Source: Odontocerum albicorne (lineage: Eukaryota; Arthropoda; Insecta; Trichoptera; Odontoceridae). From it: a stretch of 64,000 bases of DNA. This document shows, piece by piece, positions 10,701-24,250 of the stretch; the first letter of the stretch is position 1; each line of letters opens with the position of its first letter. The position numbers and the translations under genes were made by a program. The DNA lies in NCBI GenBank assembly GCA_949825065.1, contig OX463863.1:17283240-17347239 (forward strand). The letters are read 5' to 3'. Under the pieces are notes generated by a model. That model was not told the origin of the DNA. It was given only the letters and a program-made list of their open reading frames with translations, and did no database searches.

Positions 10701-12797
10701 TGAGGTAATTCTTTTACTGAATGTATCACAAGATGGCTGGGGCATAACATCTACAAAAAAACATATAAGATCAAATCTACTGAAGTAATAATAAGTAAAC
10801 ATACAAGATCAAATCTACTGAAGTAACAAGAACAAATCTAAATAAAAAAATCAAACAAACAAAAATTGATATAATCGTACATGTATTGTCATTTCTCTAC
10901 AAAGGTCCGTTTCATAGCCATTATGTGTTGCTTATTGGAGTTTCAATAGTTTTTTAAGTGGATTTCTCATATTTTATTCTTTTTGGCAAGATTTTATATA
11001 AACAACTAAATAAAATTAGTACATTGCGTTACATATTTAATATTTCTTAGAGTCGTAATAACTCTGGATTTAATTCAGAGACAGTCAAACATCATTGGAT
11101 TAGATCAAAATGAGGCATTCAACATAACAGAACGTCAACGTTCCGTGATTATTTTATTTTTTACGTACATTTTAAATATAGTTCAAGACTAAAAATGACA
11201 AAAACATTCTGGCCTACAGGCACACACCACCTTTTCCATGCCTGGTATGGAATATGTGGTGTGTACCTGTTGAATGTTTGTCATATCTCTCATATTTATT
11301 TTATTTTAACTATTAGGTCCTTACATATGAAATTGGCGTTTTGTTTGGGAGGAACATAAAGTTGATTTTTTTTTTAATATAATATATTTATTTAATCAAA
11401 GTATGTACCATTGCTATCTATGCACTTTTGCCATCTCATAGGTAGTTCATCGATCCCTTTACTAAAAAAACCATTCGGACGGGAATCAATAAAATCTTTG
11501 AAGTCGGTTTGGACTGCCCCATCGGAGTTGAATTTTTTCCCTTGCAAGAAGTTATCCAAATTTCGAAAAAAATAGTAATCTGTTGGGGCAAGGTCCGGAG
11601 AGTACGGTGGATTTCTTAGACATTCCAATTGAAGCTCTTCTAATTTGGTAGCCGTCTGTTGTGCAGTGTGTGGTCTAGCGTTATCATGAAGCAGCAGTGG
11701 CCTAGAGCGATTAACCAGCCTCGGTTGTTTAGCAGCTAGCTTTTCCATCATGGTTTGCAGTTGCTGACAATAGACATCTGCCGTAATCGTCTGGTCAGAT
11801 TTAAGAAAGCTGTAGTGAACGACACCAGCACTAGTCCACCAAACGCTCACAAGTAACTTTTTTGGAGTCAATTTTCGCTTGGGGCATGGTTTGGCTGGTT
11901 CGGCAGGGTTCAGCCATTGCGATGAGCGCTTCCGATTATCATACAGGATCCACTTTTCATCACAGGTAATGATTCGATTCAAAATCCCTTCATTATTGTG
12001 CCGGTTGAGTAATGCAACGCAGCAGTCAACGCGCGTTTGTTGATTTGCTTCACTCAATTCGTGAGGTACCCACCTTTCAAGCTTTTTCACCTTCCCAATT
12101 TGCTTCAAGTGGATTAAAACAGTTTTATCACTAACACCGCAGCCTGCAGCTAACTCGGACGTGGTTTGCGATGGATCCGCTTCCACAATAGCCTTCAATT
12201 CTTGATTATCAACTTTGGTCTCCGGCCGTCCACGGGGCTTGTTCTGCAGGTCGAAATTTCCAGAACGAAAACGTTGGAACCAAAAACGCACTGTGTTTTC
12301 TTTTGCGGCACCGTCGCCATACACATCATTAATCCTTCGAGCCGTTTCTGCAGCACTGGTGCCACGGTGGAACTCGTACTCGTAAATAACGCGATATTTC
12401 AAGTTTTCCATTTTGTAAACTGAGTGACGCAAAGAAAAAAAACAATTGAGGAAAAAACAAATGAATTATAATTTTCGAAACACAAATACTTGAGTAAATA
12501 GCTGTATAAATTTGAATTTGGAATTCCTAACCAAAGAGAAGATATTTGAGATCAAAGTTGCCAGTACGGCAAAACGCCAATTTCATATGTAAGGACCTAA
12601 TATATAAGTGTACTTGGGTCTGTGGGATTATCATCATCATGTCTGGTACCTGCGCTGATATCTTGTGCACATTCCTGCTTGATATCTGCCTCATGTATAC
12701 TGATATACTGGGGGAACATTGCTCCAGTATCCCCGTCTTCTGCCTTTTCTTCTTTCACCATTACTTCTGCGCTCATTTTGTGTAGCTGAGGATCCAT
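7711..12797 (-). CDS. C2H2 zinc-finger protein, gene B (3 exons, 27 fingers)
   Basis: Exons on the minus strand: 12797-12650, 10750-10496 and 10193-7711. All introns are GT-AG and phase 1, and the exon lengths sum to 961 codons plus stop. Exons 1 and 2 encode an acidic N-terminus with psi-K-x-E motifs (VKEE, IKQE, IKQE, IKKE) and MPQPSCDTFSK. Exon 3 starts SSGDMSNQFSKKKC, then two degenerate fingers, then 27 tandem fingers of the form YxCxxCDKxF-x5-L-x2-H-x3-H joined by TGEKP-like linkers. Two finger classes alternate, CGQCDK and CAECDK. The family role is sequence-specific DNA binding in the nucleus; the target is unknown. A mariner sits in intron 1, 47 bp past the donor, without touching an exon. 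The exon 3 acceptor has an extra A (TTAAG) compared with its siblings. Exon boundaries are inferred from conservation among copies, not from transcripts. Confidence 0.85.
10194..10495 (-). other. Intron 2 of gene B
   Basis: AT-rich intron with a GTGAGT donor at its exon 2 end and an AAG acceptor at its exon 3 end. Its sequence is alignable with intron 2 of copies C, D and E, apart from the LINE inserted in C. Confidence 0.75.
11195..11284. repeat. Intron-1 hairpin, copy B
   Basis: Same inverted-repeat unit as in the other copies, with outer arms ATGACA/TGTCAT and inner arms around CACACACCAC. One base of the left arm differs (CAGGCACAC), giving a mismatch in the stem. Confidence 0.85.
11313..12600 (-). 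mobile_element. Mariner element, cecropia-type, apparently complete
   Basis: A 1288-bp element with 31-bp perfect terminal inverted repeats beginning TTAGGTCCTTACATATG, flanked by TA at 11311-11312 and 12601-12602. It carries one uninterrupted transposase gene on the minus strand. It is inserted in intron 1 of zinc-finger gene B; the sibling copies lack it, so it arrived after the duplication. The TTAGGT terminus and the WVPHEL and DD34D protein features fit the cecropia (Hsmar1-like) group. Confidence 0.95.
11392..12432 (-). CDS. Mariner transposase (intact, DD34D)
   Basis: 346 codons without a stop. The natural start is probably the second Met (MENLKYRVIYEYEF at 12411), giving 339 residues, close to the usual mariner length of about 345. 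The N-terminal half has the paired helix-turn-helix DNA-binding region and ends with WVPHELSE. The catalytic half has ITCDEKW (first Asp), LLHDNARPH (second Asp) and YSPDLAPTDYYFF (third Asp), with 34 residues between the second and third. It ends at NGTYFD. The family cuts and pastes its own element at TA sites. The perfect terminal repeats and open frame suggest a young, possibly mobile copy; activity is not shown. Confidence 0.93.
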   Translation of the reverse strand: MRHSVYKMENLKYRVIYEYEFHRGTSAAETARRINDVYGDGAAKENTVRFWFQRFRSGNFDLQNKPRGRPETKVDNQELKAIVEADPSQTTSELAAGCGVSDKTVLIHLKQIGKVKKLERWVPHELSEANQQTRVDCCVALLNRHNNEGILNRIITCDEKWILYDNRKRSSQWLNPAEPAKPCPKRKLTPKKLLVSVWWTSAGVVHYSFLKSDQTITADVYCQQLQTMMEKLAAKQPRLVNRSRPLLLHDNARPHTAQQTATKLEELQLECLRNPPYSPDLAPTDYYFFRNLDNFLQGKKFNSDGAVQTDFKDFIDSRPNGFFSKGIDELPMRWQKCIDSNGTYFD

Positions 12798-13650
12798 CTA
12801 TGACCTGGAATCATTCGAAATATTCAAACATTGAGTTTATAATATGTTCAACCGTTTGACATAGAGAAGCATAAAACTATATACAGTTCCAGATATTCTT
12901 AAATGATAACTTTCCTGACATGACCATCTTCTTTGTCAGTGGTATGTGTAAATTTATTTTTTGGAGTTTTTATAAAAATATTTATGATGTTATATGAACA
13001 CTGGACACATACATTACACTACATCTTTAAGCTTGATGTGCTATTTTCGCATATCAAGTAAATTTAAATATAAAATGTTTGAGAAAATATTTCTTGTTTG
13101 AACTGTACAGAGCATCACATTTCGAATGCATGAAACATTACATTTTAAATGACATCAAAATATAATTTTTCATCAAAAGTGAGGTTAGTCAAGTTTAAAC
13201 CAAAAAACTTGATTTTAATGTAAAATAACTAATATAGTTAATGGAAAAAAGGTGTAAAATCACAATTGTACTGATGTTACCGTGATCGCTACCCCAGCAG
13301 ATCAACTGACAAAATGAACTAAAGCAAAAATATGGCTTTATAAAACACAAAATGTCACTTTATCAAGCAGTGCACAACGACACAAACAATCACAGTGAAG
13401 CGGTCAGAATGAACCACTAAATCAATACCGTAATCAACTCTCAAAACCGGAAGAAGATATTATAAACAAAATAAATCACATGCAATTAATACCCAATTGC
13501 CAGTTTAATTTAACATAACACACTCTTCTTTTTTAATAATGGCCATGCACTCCTATTTCTGATGGAGTATACGCGGTGTCTCTATCTTCTTAAATAATGG
13601 CCGTAAATTTTTATGGAGTAGACACCCGATATGGTGTATTTTCTTCTTGA
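12798..13650 (-). promoter_or_regulatory. Conserved 5' flank of gene B
   Basis: This reads in mirror image to the 5' flank of gene C (about 24150-24951) and matches those of D and E. Shared blocks include the CTGACCGCTTCACTGTGATT block, GGGGTAGCGATCACGGTAAC, and an AG just before the GTCATAG leading to the ATG. The last could be a 3' splice site of a noncoding first exon. Conservation and position make it the likely promoter and 5' UTR region; no core promoter element can be assigned with confidence. Confidence 0.45.
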
Positions 13651-13654
13651 TTAA

Positions 13655-16342
13655 CACTTCCCTTACTGTGCTAAAAATCACGCCAGTAACGGTGTTGGAC
13701 ACTGAGGGTACAGTAAACATGTATGTATCAAATTAAAATTATGCAAAATCTGCTAGGTTATTTTTTGTTATTAGCTATAAACATCATTTTATTATGTAAT
13801 AAAATGTCGAATAATATAAAATAAGTGTAAGTAAAATGATAAAATAAGAGCTGAAACAGAGAGGCGACATTTCTATAAGAATATCATTTTTACGCCGCGT
13901 CGTTCGGTCTGCGCAACGGTCAGAATGCCCCTCTTCGGCGCATGCGTGATAAGAGATTTCCAACCTTTTTTCATAAACTTATACAATAAAATGTAGCGTG
14001 TATTTTTTTGGCAATAAAACCATAATTCGAATAAAGACAATAAATAACATATAAACAAAATATAAAATGAATATATAAATTCAAAAATCAAGGTTTTAGG
14101 GCGAGAAATTTATATAAACAAACACGAAATTCAAATCAATAAAATTTATGCAATTCGGAAAATATAAATACTACAAAAAATTTGAAAATAGGACAAACAT
14201 ATCATATAATCAAAGTTTAATCCTGTGGAGAAAGTTATCGCAATTGGGGCACGAAACAACTTTTTTTTCTATTCTACGTACTAAACACGCAGGTGTTTGA
14301 CAAATATTGCAGAATATTGGTTTTTTTTCTCAAATGTTTTTAATTAAGCCCACAACTTCCTCTTTTGAGAACCTCACGGGGTGCCAACAGGGCATTTACT
14401 AATGTTTCGGGTATTGACTCGCCACAATATGTTAAAACTGTATTAAAAGCATCTTGTTGTTGCTTGTGATATTTGATGTTGCTATTTTTCCTTTTTAAGA
14501 TATTGGGCTTTACCAATTCCAAACTTAACTCTCTTATGAAATGTTTTCGGTGGTATTAATTATGTTGTTTCCACTCTGGATATTTGTCTATCCATAAGAA
14601 GTATGCATTCAATACAGCCATATCTATAATTTCCATAAAAAGACGGAAAGGCCATCTTCTCGTTGACCTTGAGCAAGAGTGCTCTCTAGTAATTAGGTCT
14701 CCCGTATCTACTCCAATTTTCGTATTATTATAATGATGTACAATAGGTGGCTTTTGTTTTTCTGAATAATCAATTTCTGCATCATTGAATTGACTGGATA
14801 ATAATAATACTGCTTTATTTTTTGTGGTACACACGAAACAAGTATTTTATTTTCCGCTACTATGGATTGTTTTCTCTCTAGAGGGTATAAATTCAAGTGA
14901 GATTTCTCTTTTATTTTTTCGAAGCGTGCCAGTTAGAGTTGAACCTTGTAATAAAAGATAATCGGCTAATTTGATGGAGGTAATAAAAATATCTGTAGTT
15001 ATCCTCCTGTTCGTGGCATACTGCGGTTGAACCATTTCCATAACTACTCAGTTACCTTGATTTTTCTCTCTCTAGGATTATTTATCATACCAGAATAAAC
15101 CTGTAAATTTGTTATGTGTCATATGCCGTCGCAGTCAGCAGCAACCCATATTTTGATGCCATATTTACCAAGTTTAGACTTCATGTACACGCGAAATGAA
15201 CAATTCTCTCTAAAGTTTGCCAAACGTTCGTCTACAGTTATATTCGAAGATGGAGAATAATTGCTCTTGCACATATCCACAAACATTTTTGAAATCCACT
15301 TAATTGGTTTTAATTTATCTGAAAAAAAACCCCTGATATCTCTCTTCTCGGGTTTCTTTATCATCAAAACGAATATGACTGTAAATATAGATGAATCTAT
15401 CTCGAGACAGAGCTGCTGTGAAAAATGACTGGAAAGGGGCTTTCACTTATCCACAATTCACTCAAAGATAGCTTTCGTGTTCGGTTTCTGCCAGGTGCGA
15501 GCAATATTCCAATGAATTCATATAACTCGTCTTTTGATATTGGTTGGTTGTTTTCTGAATGAATTCGATTTAAATGACGATTTGTTTCTTAAATATCACT
15601 TTTACCACCTCTTCATTTACAAACAGACAACACATATTTTATGGAACATACATTTATACTTGAATTTCTCAGTCCAGAATCTTTGATGAGAATATTTGAT
15701 ACCCGACCGATGCCTCGAAGATTGAGGTGGTACTCGTAATGAACTCCATTCGAATCCATGTTTTGATGTAAATAATATTTCTTCGTCTTCTTCACTCGTC
15801 TCCAAATCAGAATATACTTCATCCTGTACCTCGACAAAATCTTCTGATTCTGATATATTGCCTGTCGCCTTAAATTCCAAATCGCTATCATCGCCATCGA
15901 TATTTCCCGCCATCGCAATTATTATATTTTTGAAAATGAAATAATAAATAAAATGTACATTTATTATAAAAAGAGTAATGGTACAATATAACATACCAGA
16001 TAAAAAATAACAATAGAAAAAACATACCAGATAAAAAAAGCAAAAAAAAACAATCAGGATTATAAAACTGGTGACGAACCCCTGGAACGGATGTAAAAAT
16101 ATGAACTGTCAAAAAAGAATGAGCCATACGCAGGTGTTTGACATTTCGTCAATTCGCGAGTTAATATAATTAATTTCTGTTGATTTCATTATGAATATTT
16201 TGTTTCCTAATGACATCATTCAAATCATAGAGGTTTCGATGAGGAATACATAAAGTATGAAGACCTTGCAAGCAGTATTTTTCGAGAAATTAAATAAAAT
16301 GTAATTCCTGGTTACGCGCGTCCGATCACAGATTGGCAACCG
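13655..16342 (-). mobile_element. piggyBac element with decayed transposase
   Basis: Flanked by TTAA at 13651-13654 and 16343-16346. The homologous empty site is seen at about 24120. The ends are only partly similar as inverted repeats (shared CC..CTGTG and CGC..GTAAC blocks). Inside, the minus strand encodes a broken piggyBac transposase: an acidic N-terminus (15994-15617, GDDSDLEFKATGNISESEDF), the core NITVDERLANFRENCSFRVYMKSKLGKYGIKIWVAADCDG near 15130-15260 (coordinates of the best block), and a Cys-rich C-terminal end near 14220-14330. Multiple frameshifts and stops separate these blocks, so it is inactive. Confidence 0.85.
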
Positions 16343-16346
16343 TTAA

Positions 16347-16529
16347 TGGCTGTGAACTCCTATATATATGAAGGAATATACGCTAGTTTCAAGCGATTAC
16401 GGGTGTCAAATGATATCCTAGAAATAACCATGGACAAAAATTCTTGTTCCCTAGCACGGGTCGCTTTCTTCTTCTTCTTTTTGCAGAATGACTGTCAACT
16501 CGTATATGAAGGTGCACTTATTGCTTTAA
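16347..16529 (-). repeat. Dispersed GTATACTCC hairpin unit, interrupted copy
   Basis: Contains GGCTGTGAACTCCTATATAT followed by GAAGGAATATACGC, the reverse form of a short hairpin motif found more than ten times in the window, and an AGAAGAAG-rich segment like 23985-24010. It is the right flank of the piggyBac target and is continuous with 17174 onward once the MITE is removed. Confidence 0.6.
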
Positions 16530-17173
16530 GGGGGTATTCTACCCTAGAGGCGTGAATTTCGGGCGTTTTTAAGACTTAAAAAAGACTAAAAACATTTTTC
16601 CCGATGCATTTTTTTACAGTTTGATTATTGATAATTTGAGAACGTACAAAAAAAATTCAAGATGTTTTCAGCTGTCATATCTTGTAAAAAAAAAGAGAGT
16701 AAGCTGATCGACACGATTTAAGCACTTTTGTAAATTTGAAACAAAAATCATACACAGTTTTTTGATAAGAAATAGTTTCGTTATAGAAGGTACCAAAGAA
16801 AACGAAACGTAAAATGGCGGCTATCTTTAAAAATTCAATTTTTTACCCTTTTTTTTATATTTTGTTTTTTTTTAAAAAGTACAAATTTTTTTTTAATTTT
16901 CCAAGATAGGGACGATATAAAAACATTTAACAAAGTTTCATACCAAATTTGAATGCAATCGATTGGATAAAACGTGAGATTTTCGAAAAAAAGAGTTTCG
17001 AGAAAAACGCGGTTGAAGTTTTGAGATTATTGTCCGAGTCATGCCGATGCGGCGTAATTCCTGCTTCATTTATAGCTATAATTTCGTAAATATGAAGAAT
17101 TTTAAAAAAAGTTTTGAGAACATACTTTTCAAGTTCTAAACTTTAAAAATATGCAAAAAAACTAGAATACCCT
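16530..17173. mobile_element. TTAA-flanked MITE (644 bp)
   Basis: It starts GGGGGTATTCTA and ends TAGAATACCCT, an inverted pair, with TTAA at 16526-16529 and 17174-17177. The interior is AT-rich without coding sequence. The flanks rejoin a block that resembles 17380-17440. The TTAA target and short termini suggest a non-autonomous piggyBac relative, unrelated in sequence to the neighbouring piggyBac. Confidence 0.65.
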
Positions 17174-17177
17174 TTAA

Positions 17178-17679
17178 AAGACGGAACATTGGCCAATTCC
17201 TTGGATAAATAATTAGTTCAGAAAGTTCATCAAAATTGCTAGTGTTTATTTTTTTAGATATTTTTTTTATTGCTTTGTCCACTTTTGAAATCAGATATAC
17301 ATAACTACGGTGTTGTCAATCAGGCGATTGCAGCGCATTTAATAATTTTCTACTCTTTTTTGACAGATTGTATATGAAGGAGCACAGATTACCTTAATAG
17401 ATGGAACATCGGCAAAGTGCTTGGAAAAATAGTTTCATTTAGTTCAGAAAGTGCAAGATTAAACAAGTGTTAATAAAAATAAGATATATGATATATACAA
17501 CATGCAATTTATTTTCTTTGATATTGTTATTTGTTTTATCAAGCACTGTTAAAATGACTAGCCATTTCAGAATATATTAGAGAATTTTGGTTCATGATGG
17601 AGTAACAAGAGGACCTTGAAAATAGGAAGAAACACCATGCAGATATACCTTGAACTTACTTTGGTTCGATTGGACACTC
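17178..17679. other. Noncoding AT-rich segment
   Basis: Two related blocks (17178-17240 and 17370-17440, both with GACGGAACAT/GATGGAACAT and a GTTCAGAAAGT stretch) indicate an old tandem repeat. No gene was seen. Confidence 0.5.
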
Positions 17680-20400
<2,721 letters not shown>

Positions 20401-20460
20401 CTCTTTGAATAATGGCCGTGAACTCCTATATATGAAGGAGTATACGCCAGTGTCCAGTGA
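20401..20460 (-). repeat. Dispersed GTATACTCC hairpin unit
   Basis: Reverse copy with a CT run, then GAATAATGGCCGTGAACTCC, then GAAGGAGTATACGCCAG. Nearly identical to the copies at 35165-35212 and 22672-22730. Confidence 0.75.
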
Positions 20461-20534
20461 TGTTCGCTAGTGGCGCTGGTGATATGATTCATTCAAAAAC
20501 GAAGACTTGAGCTCCCCTCCGCTATAAAAATTAT

Positions 20535-20595
20535 TGAAGCGCATTGCCGCGCGGTAACGCACCGGATTTCAATCCTGAAAGTCGGACATAACGCT
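20535..20595 (+). repeat. tRNA-like SINE fragment, copy 1
   Basis: GCCGCGCGGTAACGCACCGG followed by GATTTCAATCCTGAAAGTCGG resembles the A-box and anticodon arm of a tRNA-derived SINE head. A diverged relative lies at 20855-20910. No complete box B or tail is visible. Confidence 0.35.
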
Positions 20596-20854
20596 TTGCG
20601 ACTATAAATATTACATAATAAATATGTACATATACACACATTGGTTGATGAAGGATATGAAGGTAGTGGATGCGGCCATTAGATTAGATACTTACCCGCA
20701 TCTGTATATGTTCAGAAAATCATGTGTGATAATAAAACCGTAGAAAACTTACTAAGACGAACTACGTAGAAATCTTTGTAGATAATTCCGATTTCTGATA
20801 GTAACACATTTGGCTTTAGGTTAAGTTTACTTTTTAGTGTTCAAATAACAGAGG

Positions 20855-20910
20855 TGCGTGGCCACGCGGTAATAAATTGGACTTCAGTGCTGAAGGTCGG
20901 TGAGTTGAAC
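20855..20910 (+). repeat. tRNA-like SINE fragment, copy 2
   Basis: GTGGCCACGCGGTAATAAAT, then TGGACTTCAGTGCTGAAGGTCGG in the layout of an A-box plus anticodon arm. It is similar in structure to 20535-20595. Confidence 0.35.
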
Positions 20911-21460
20911 AGGCATAGTCTCCTCGAATAACAGGCATTTTTTCCACCTAGCATTCAGAGGTATAAGGATGGATACCTGTGACATGGTCAAATTATTTAA
21001 AAAAATTGAAAAATAAAAAAACATGCCGTTGTGCGCCGATCGTCTCACTTTTGTATGCCGATTACTTAATCACGGTAGAATTATTTACAATTAACAGCAT
21101 ATAATTATAAAAAAAGTGATAAAATCAGTTGTAAAATGGTCTTAAAGTAAAACGTGTGTGTCGCGCACACTAGCTTAGATTGAATAGCCGGTGGTAGCGC
21201 ACAATGGAGCTCCGACCATTGCTTAAATTGCTGACCTGCTAAGACAAGTTGCTATAATATCGATAAAGCAGCACGCGACACTTAACTCCGTTTTATACCG
21301 CTAGGTGTGTTGGTGTCGCCAGTCATTCGCATGAAATCTTATATCAATTTTATTACGAAAACATAATGTATATCAAAAATATATTGATATTATGAAAAAA
21401 TGTCACTTAGACAGGTTATTTTGAAAAAACTAATCAAAGCCAGCTGCAAATATTATTAAA

Positions 21461-21600
21461 TCTATATAAATAAAAATGTAAATGTTCGTATATAGAAAAT
21501 GGCTAATCTCCGAAAGTTCTCTACCGATCGCTTTGAAATTTTGACTTAAGTTGATATATCAAATAAATTAATATGTGGTATAGTGTCATGACACCGCCCA
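21461..21600 (+). mobile_element. Helitron 5'-end fragment
   Basis: Starts TCTATATAAATAAAAATG and shares about 90 bp with the 5' end of the Helitron at 60877, including TCTCTACCGATCGCTTTGAA. The TC start is the Helitron hallmark. The 3' end is not recognised, and no Rep or helicase coding sequence follows. Confidence 0.6.
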
Positions 21601-21734
21601 AGTAAATTATATACAGGTGGTCCTCGATTTTCGTACCAAATTGATTCTTGGAATGTGTGTACGAAAGTCGAAATGTACGAAAGTAGAGCAATGTATAAAA
21701 AAAACATCAAAAGGTGTTTTTAAAATGTTTATTT

Positions 21735-21980
21735 TTGAATGAGGTGTATAAGCATACACATACATAACACTGTTGAATGAGGTGTATTAGCAAATACATC
21801 CATAACACTTTCTTGAATGAGGTGTATTAGCATACACATACATAACACTATTGAATGAGGTGTATTAGCAAATACATCCAGAACACTTTATTGAATGAGG
21901 TGTATTAGCATACACATACATAACACTATTGAAAGAGGTGTATTAGCATATACTTACTTGAGGTGTATTAGCATATATTA
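21735..21980. repeat. Tandem repeat, about 40-bp unit with dimeric structure
   Basis: Five full copies plus partial copies of TTGAATGAGGTGTATTAGC followed alternately by ATACACATACATAACAC and AAATACATCCATAACAC. The A-B-A-B order gives a higher-order period near 80 bp. It ends against a zinc-finger unit fragment. Confidence 0.85.
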
Positions 21981-22600
21981 CTTCTGCGCTCATATATGAC
22001 CTAGAAACCTTCGCAGTATTAAAACATTGAGTGATAAAACGTTCGACCTTTTGACGTAGAGAGGCATAAATCTTTATTCCGTTCTAGATATTCGTTAATG
22101 ATAACTTTCCTGACATGATAATCTTCTTAAGTTATTCCTTCATTGTAATTAGACATTTAGCAAATGGATCCAATTGGAATATCTTCAAAGGTTATTTTGT
22201 AGTTCATCTGTGGAAAGACTTTCCGAGCTTCCGGAACCAAATATATGGAGCGTAAACACCGAAAACACAAACTAAGCTGAACAAATTGCACCTCGACAGC
22301 CACATGGAATATACTGCCGTGTTTTGATTGGTTATTGTGGACTTGCATATTTTGTATTTCAAAATATCGCTGGAGTTGACTAGTTTTTATCTCCACTCAT
22401 ATTATTAATTTAAATCATAAAAAGTTTGAGAAAATACATTTTTGTGTAATCAAATCATTTGTGCAAATGAACAAATATAGTTAATGGAAACATTTTGTGT
22501 CAAAATTATATATGGTACTGATGCAAAAGTGATTGCACGCAACATACCAATTGTCAAAACGAACCGAGGCAAAAATGTCTTGCCTTGACACTGGCGTACA
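21980..22600 (-). pseudogene. Zinc-finger unit fragment: exon 1 start and 5' flank
   Basis: The reverse of the family's upstream region. The first bases contain ATTACTTCTGCGCTCAT, matching the exon 1 SAEVMV codons, followed by the GTAGAGAGGCATAAA and CTGACATGATAATCTTCTT blocks seen upstream of the other copies. The rest of the gene is absent, so it is a remnant of another duplicated unit. Confidence 0.65.
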
Positions 22601-22740
22601 CTCATTCATATATAGAAGTTCACGCCATTATAAAGAAGAAGAAGATACAAAAATATGACTTTGTAAAAGGGGGGCGTATACTCCTTCATTTATAGGAGTT
22701 CACGGCCATTATTCAAAGAGAGAGAGAGAGACTTTGTAAA
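22583..22740 (+). repeat. Two dispersed GTATACTCC hairpin units
   Basis: Copies at about 22583-22632 and 22672-22712. The second is followed by AAAGAGAGAGAGAGAG. This GA-rich tail after GGCCATTATTC recurs at 35212 and 35307. Confidence 0.75.
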
Positions 22741-23009
22741 ACACAGATACGAACTATCACAGTTTTAGTATTAACGGTTAGGTGAACCTCTTAATTAATA
22801 ATCTAATCAATTCGTAAAAAAAACACGAATCATAAACAATTTTCTAATTTCATAGGAATAAACATAGAGGACCCTTGAAGCAACTGTCAGTGACAGCCAA
22901 CAGAGAGGAGTTACAAATTAGGAGTTTTGGAATAAATTTATATTGTTTAAATTAAATAAATATGATAAATATTACAACCAATCAACTTATGTTGTGTGAG
23001 GACTGTTAA

Positions 23010-23400
23010 ACTTACATATAAACACATCACCTATCCCATTCCACGTTTGGAAATGGTGGTGTGTACCTGTAGGCCAGAATATGTTTGACATTTTTTTTTA
23101 AATAAATATTTAAAGCATTATAATGAGTAAAAAAATTATAACTCACGCTTTGTTAACATTCTGTTAGGTTTTATGCCACTTTTTGATCAACTTCTATGAT
23201 TTATCACTGTAAATTATATTCAGGGTTGTCACCACACTAAGAAATATAAACTATATAAATCAATGCACAAATTTCATGTGGTTACTTATATGAATTATGC
23301 CAAAAATATTGCGACACAATTAATCAATAAATTATGGGGAATCCACACGTCTACAATACATGAGACAGCTATCAAACAGATCACTTAAGAAATCGTCTTA
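23010..23400 (+). pseudogene. Zinc-finger unit fragment: intron 1
   Basis: Contains the right arm of the conserved intron-1 hairpin (GGTGGTGTGTACCTGTAGGCC at about 23060) and then sequence alignable to 25260-25600 of copy C up to the region before exon 2. Neither exon 1 nor exon 2 is present. The orientation is opposite to the nearby 21980-22600 fragment. Confidence 0.65.
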
Positions 23401-23840
23401 ACAATGGGCAAAAATATTTATAATATTTTACATAGATGACAGTATCAGTATCAATAATATAAAATGGTATAACCATATGTGGAGTAAGTAATATAAACTC
23501 AACAATATTAACACTTATTGAATTGGGATTGGCCTGTGTCGTACGGATTCATTATGGAAATAATTTCATCCTAGGTATTGCAGATAAATAATGTGTTAAT
23601 ATCATGTGAAGACCATAAAACAAAATATTTCTGCTGATGAGAACCAAACTCTTTGTCTATTTTTTTTAGAAAATTGCCTTTTACTCAAAACTATTACTGA
23701 TGCTTCTTAAACATTCGGCCCAACAATCCTCTGTAGTCATATTGAGATAAGACAGTTCTGTGAGTGCTGTGTTAGCCTTATTATCAGCTCAGACTAATTA
23801 ACAGAGTTAAAGTCAAAGGAAATAGGTTTCGTGTTGTATA
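23401..23840. other. Noncoding segment
   Basis: No gene or repeat could be supported. Confidence 0.4.
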
Positions 23841-23849
23841 TATCATCTA

Positions 23850-24250
23850 TCTTATTTTGATTTCCACTCATTTAATCTTGTGCTTTCTGAAAAAAGTAAA
23901 ACTAATTATTTATCCAAGCAATTTGCCAATGTTCCATTTATTAAGGCAATCTGTGCTACTTCATATATTGTTCACAGCCATTCCGCAAAAAAGAAGAAGA
24001 AGAAAGAAACCCGTGCTAGGAAGCGAGAATTTGTGTCTATGGTTATTTTTATTGTATCATTTGACATCCGTCATCGCTTGAAACTGGCGTATAGTCCTTC
24101 ACATATAGAAATTCACAGCCTTTAATCAAGAAGGAAATACACCATATTGGCGTATACTCCATACATAAAAATTCACGGCCATTATTTAAGAAGATAGATA
24201 CACCGCGTATACTCCATCAGATATAGGAGTGCACGGCCATTATTAAAAAA
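23850..24250 (+). repeat. Block of dispersed hairpin units upstream of gene C
   Basis: Contains three or four diverged GTATACTCC-type units (about 23950, 24085, 24151 and 24203), GAAGAAGAAGAA runs, and ATTCACAGCC/CACGGCCATT ends. The same block occurs at 36640-37070 and 50990-51280, upstream of D and E, and in reverse at 13550-13650 plus 16347-16529, upstream of B. Confidence 0.7.

Noticed and set aside
22157..22396. 79-codon minus-strand frame between zinc-finger unit fragments
   Set aside because: Lies in the family's noncoding 5' flank; the equivalent positions in B, C, D and E are not open.
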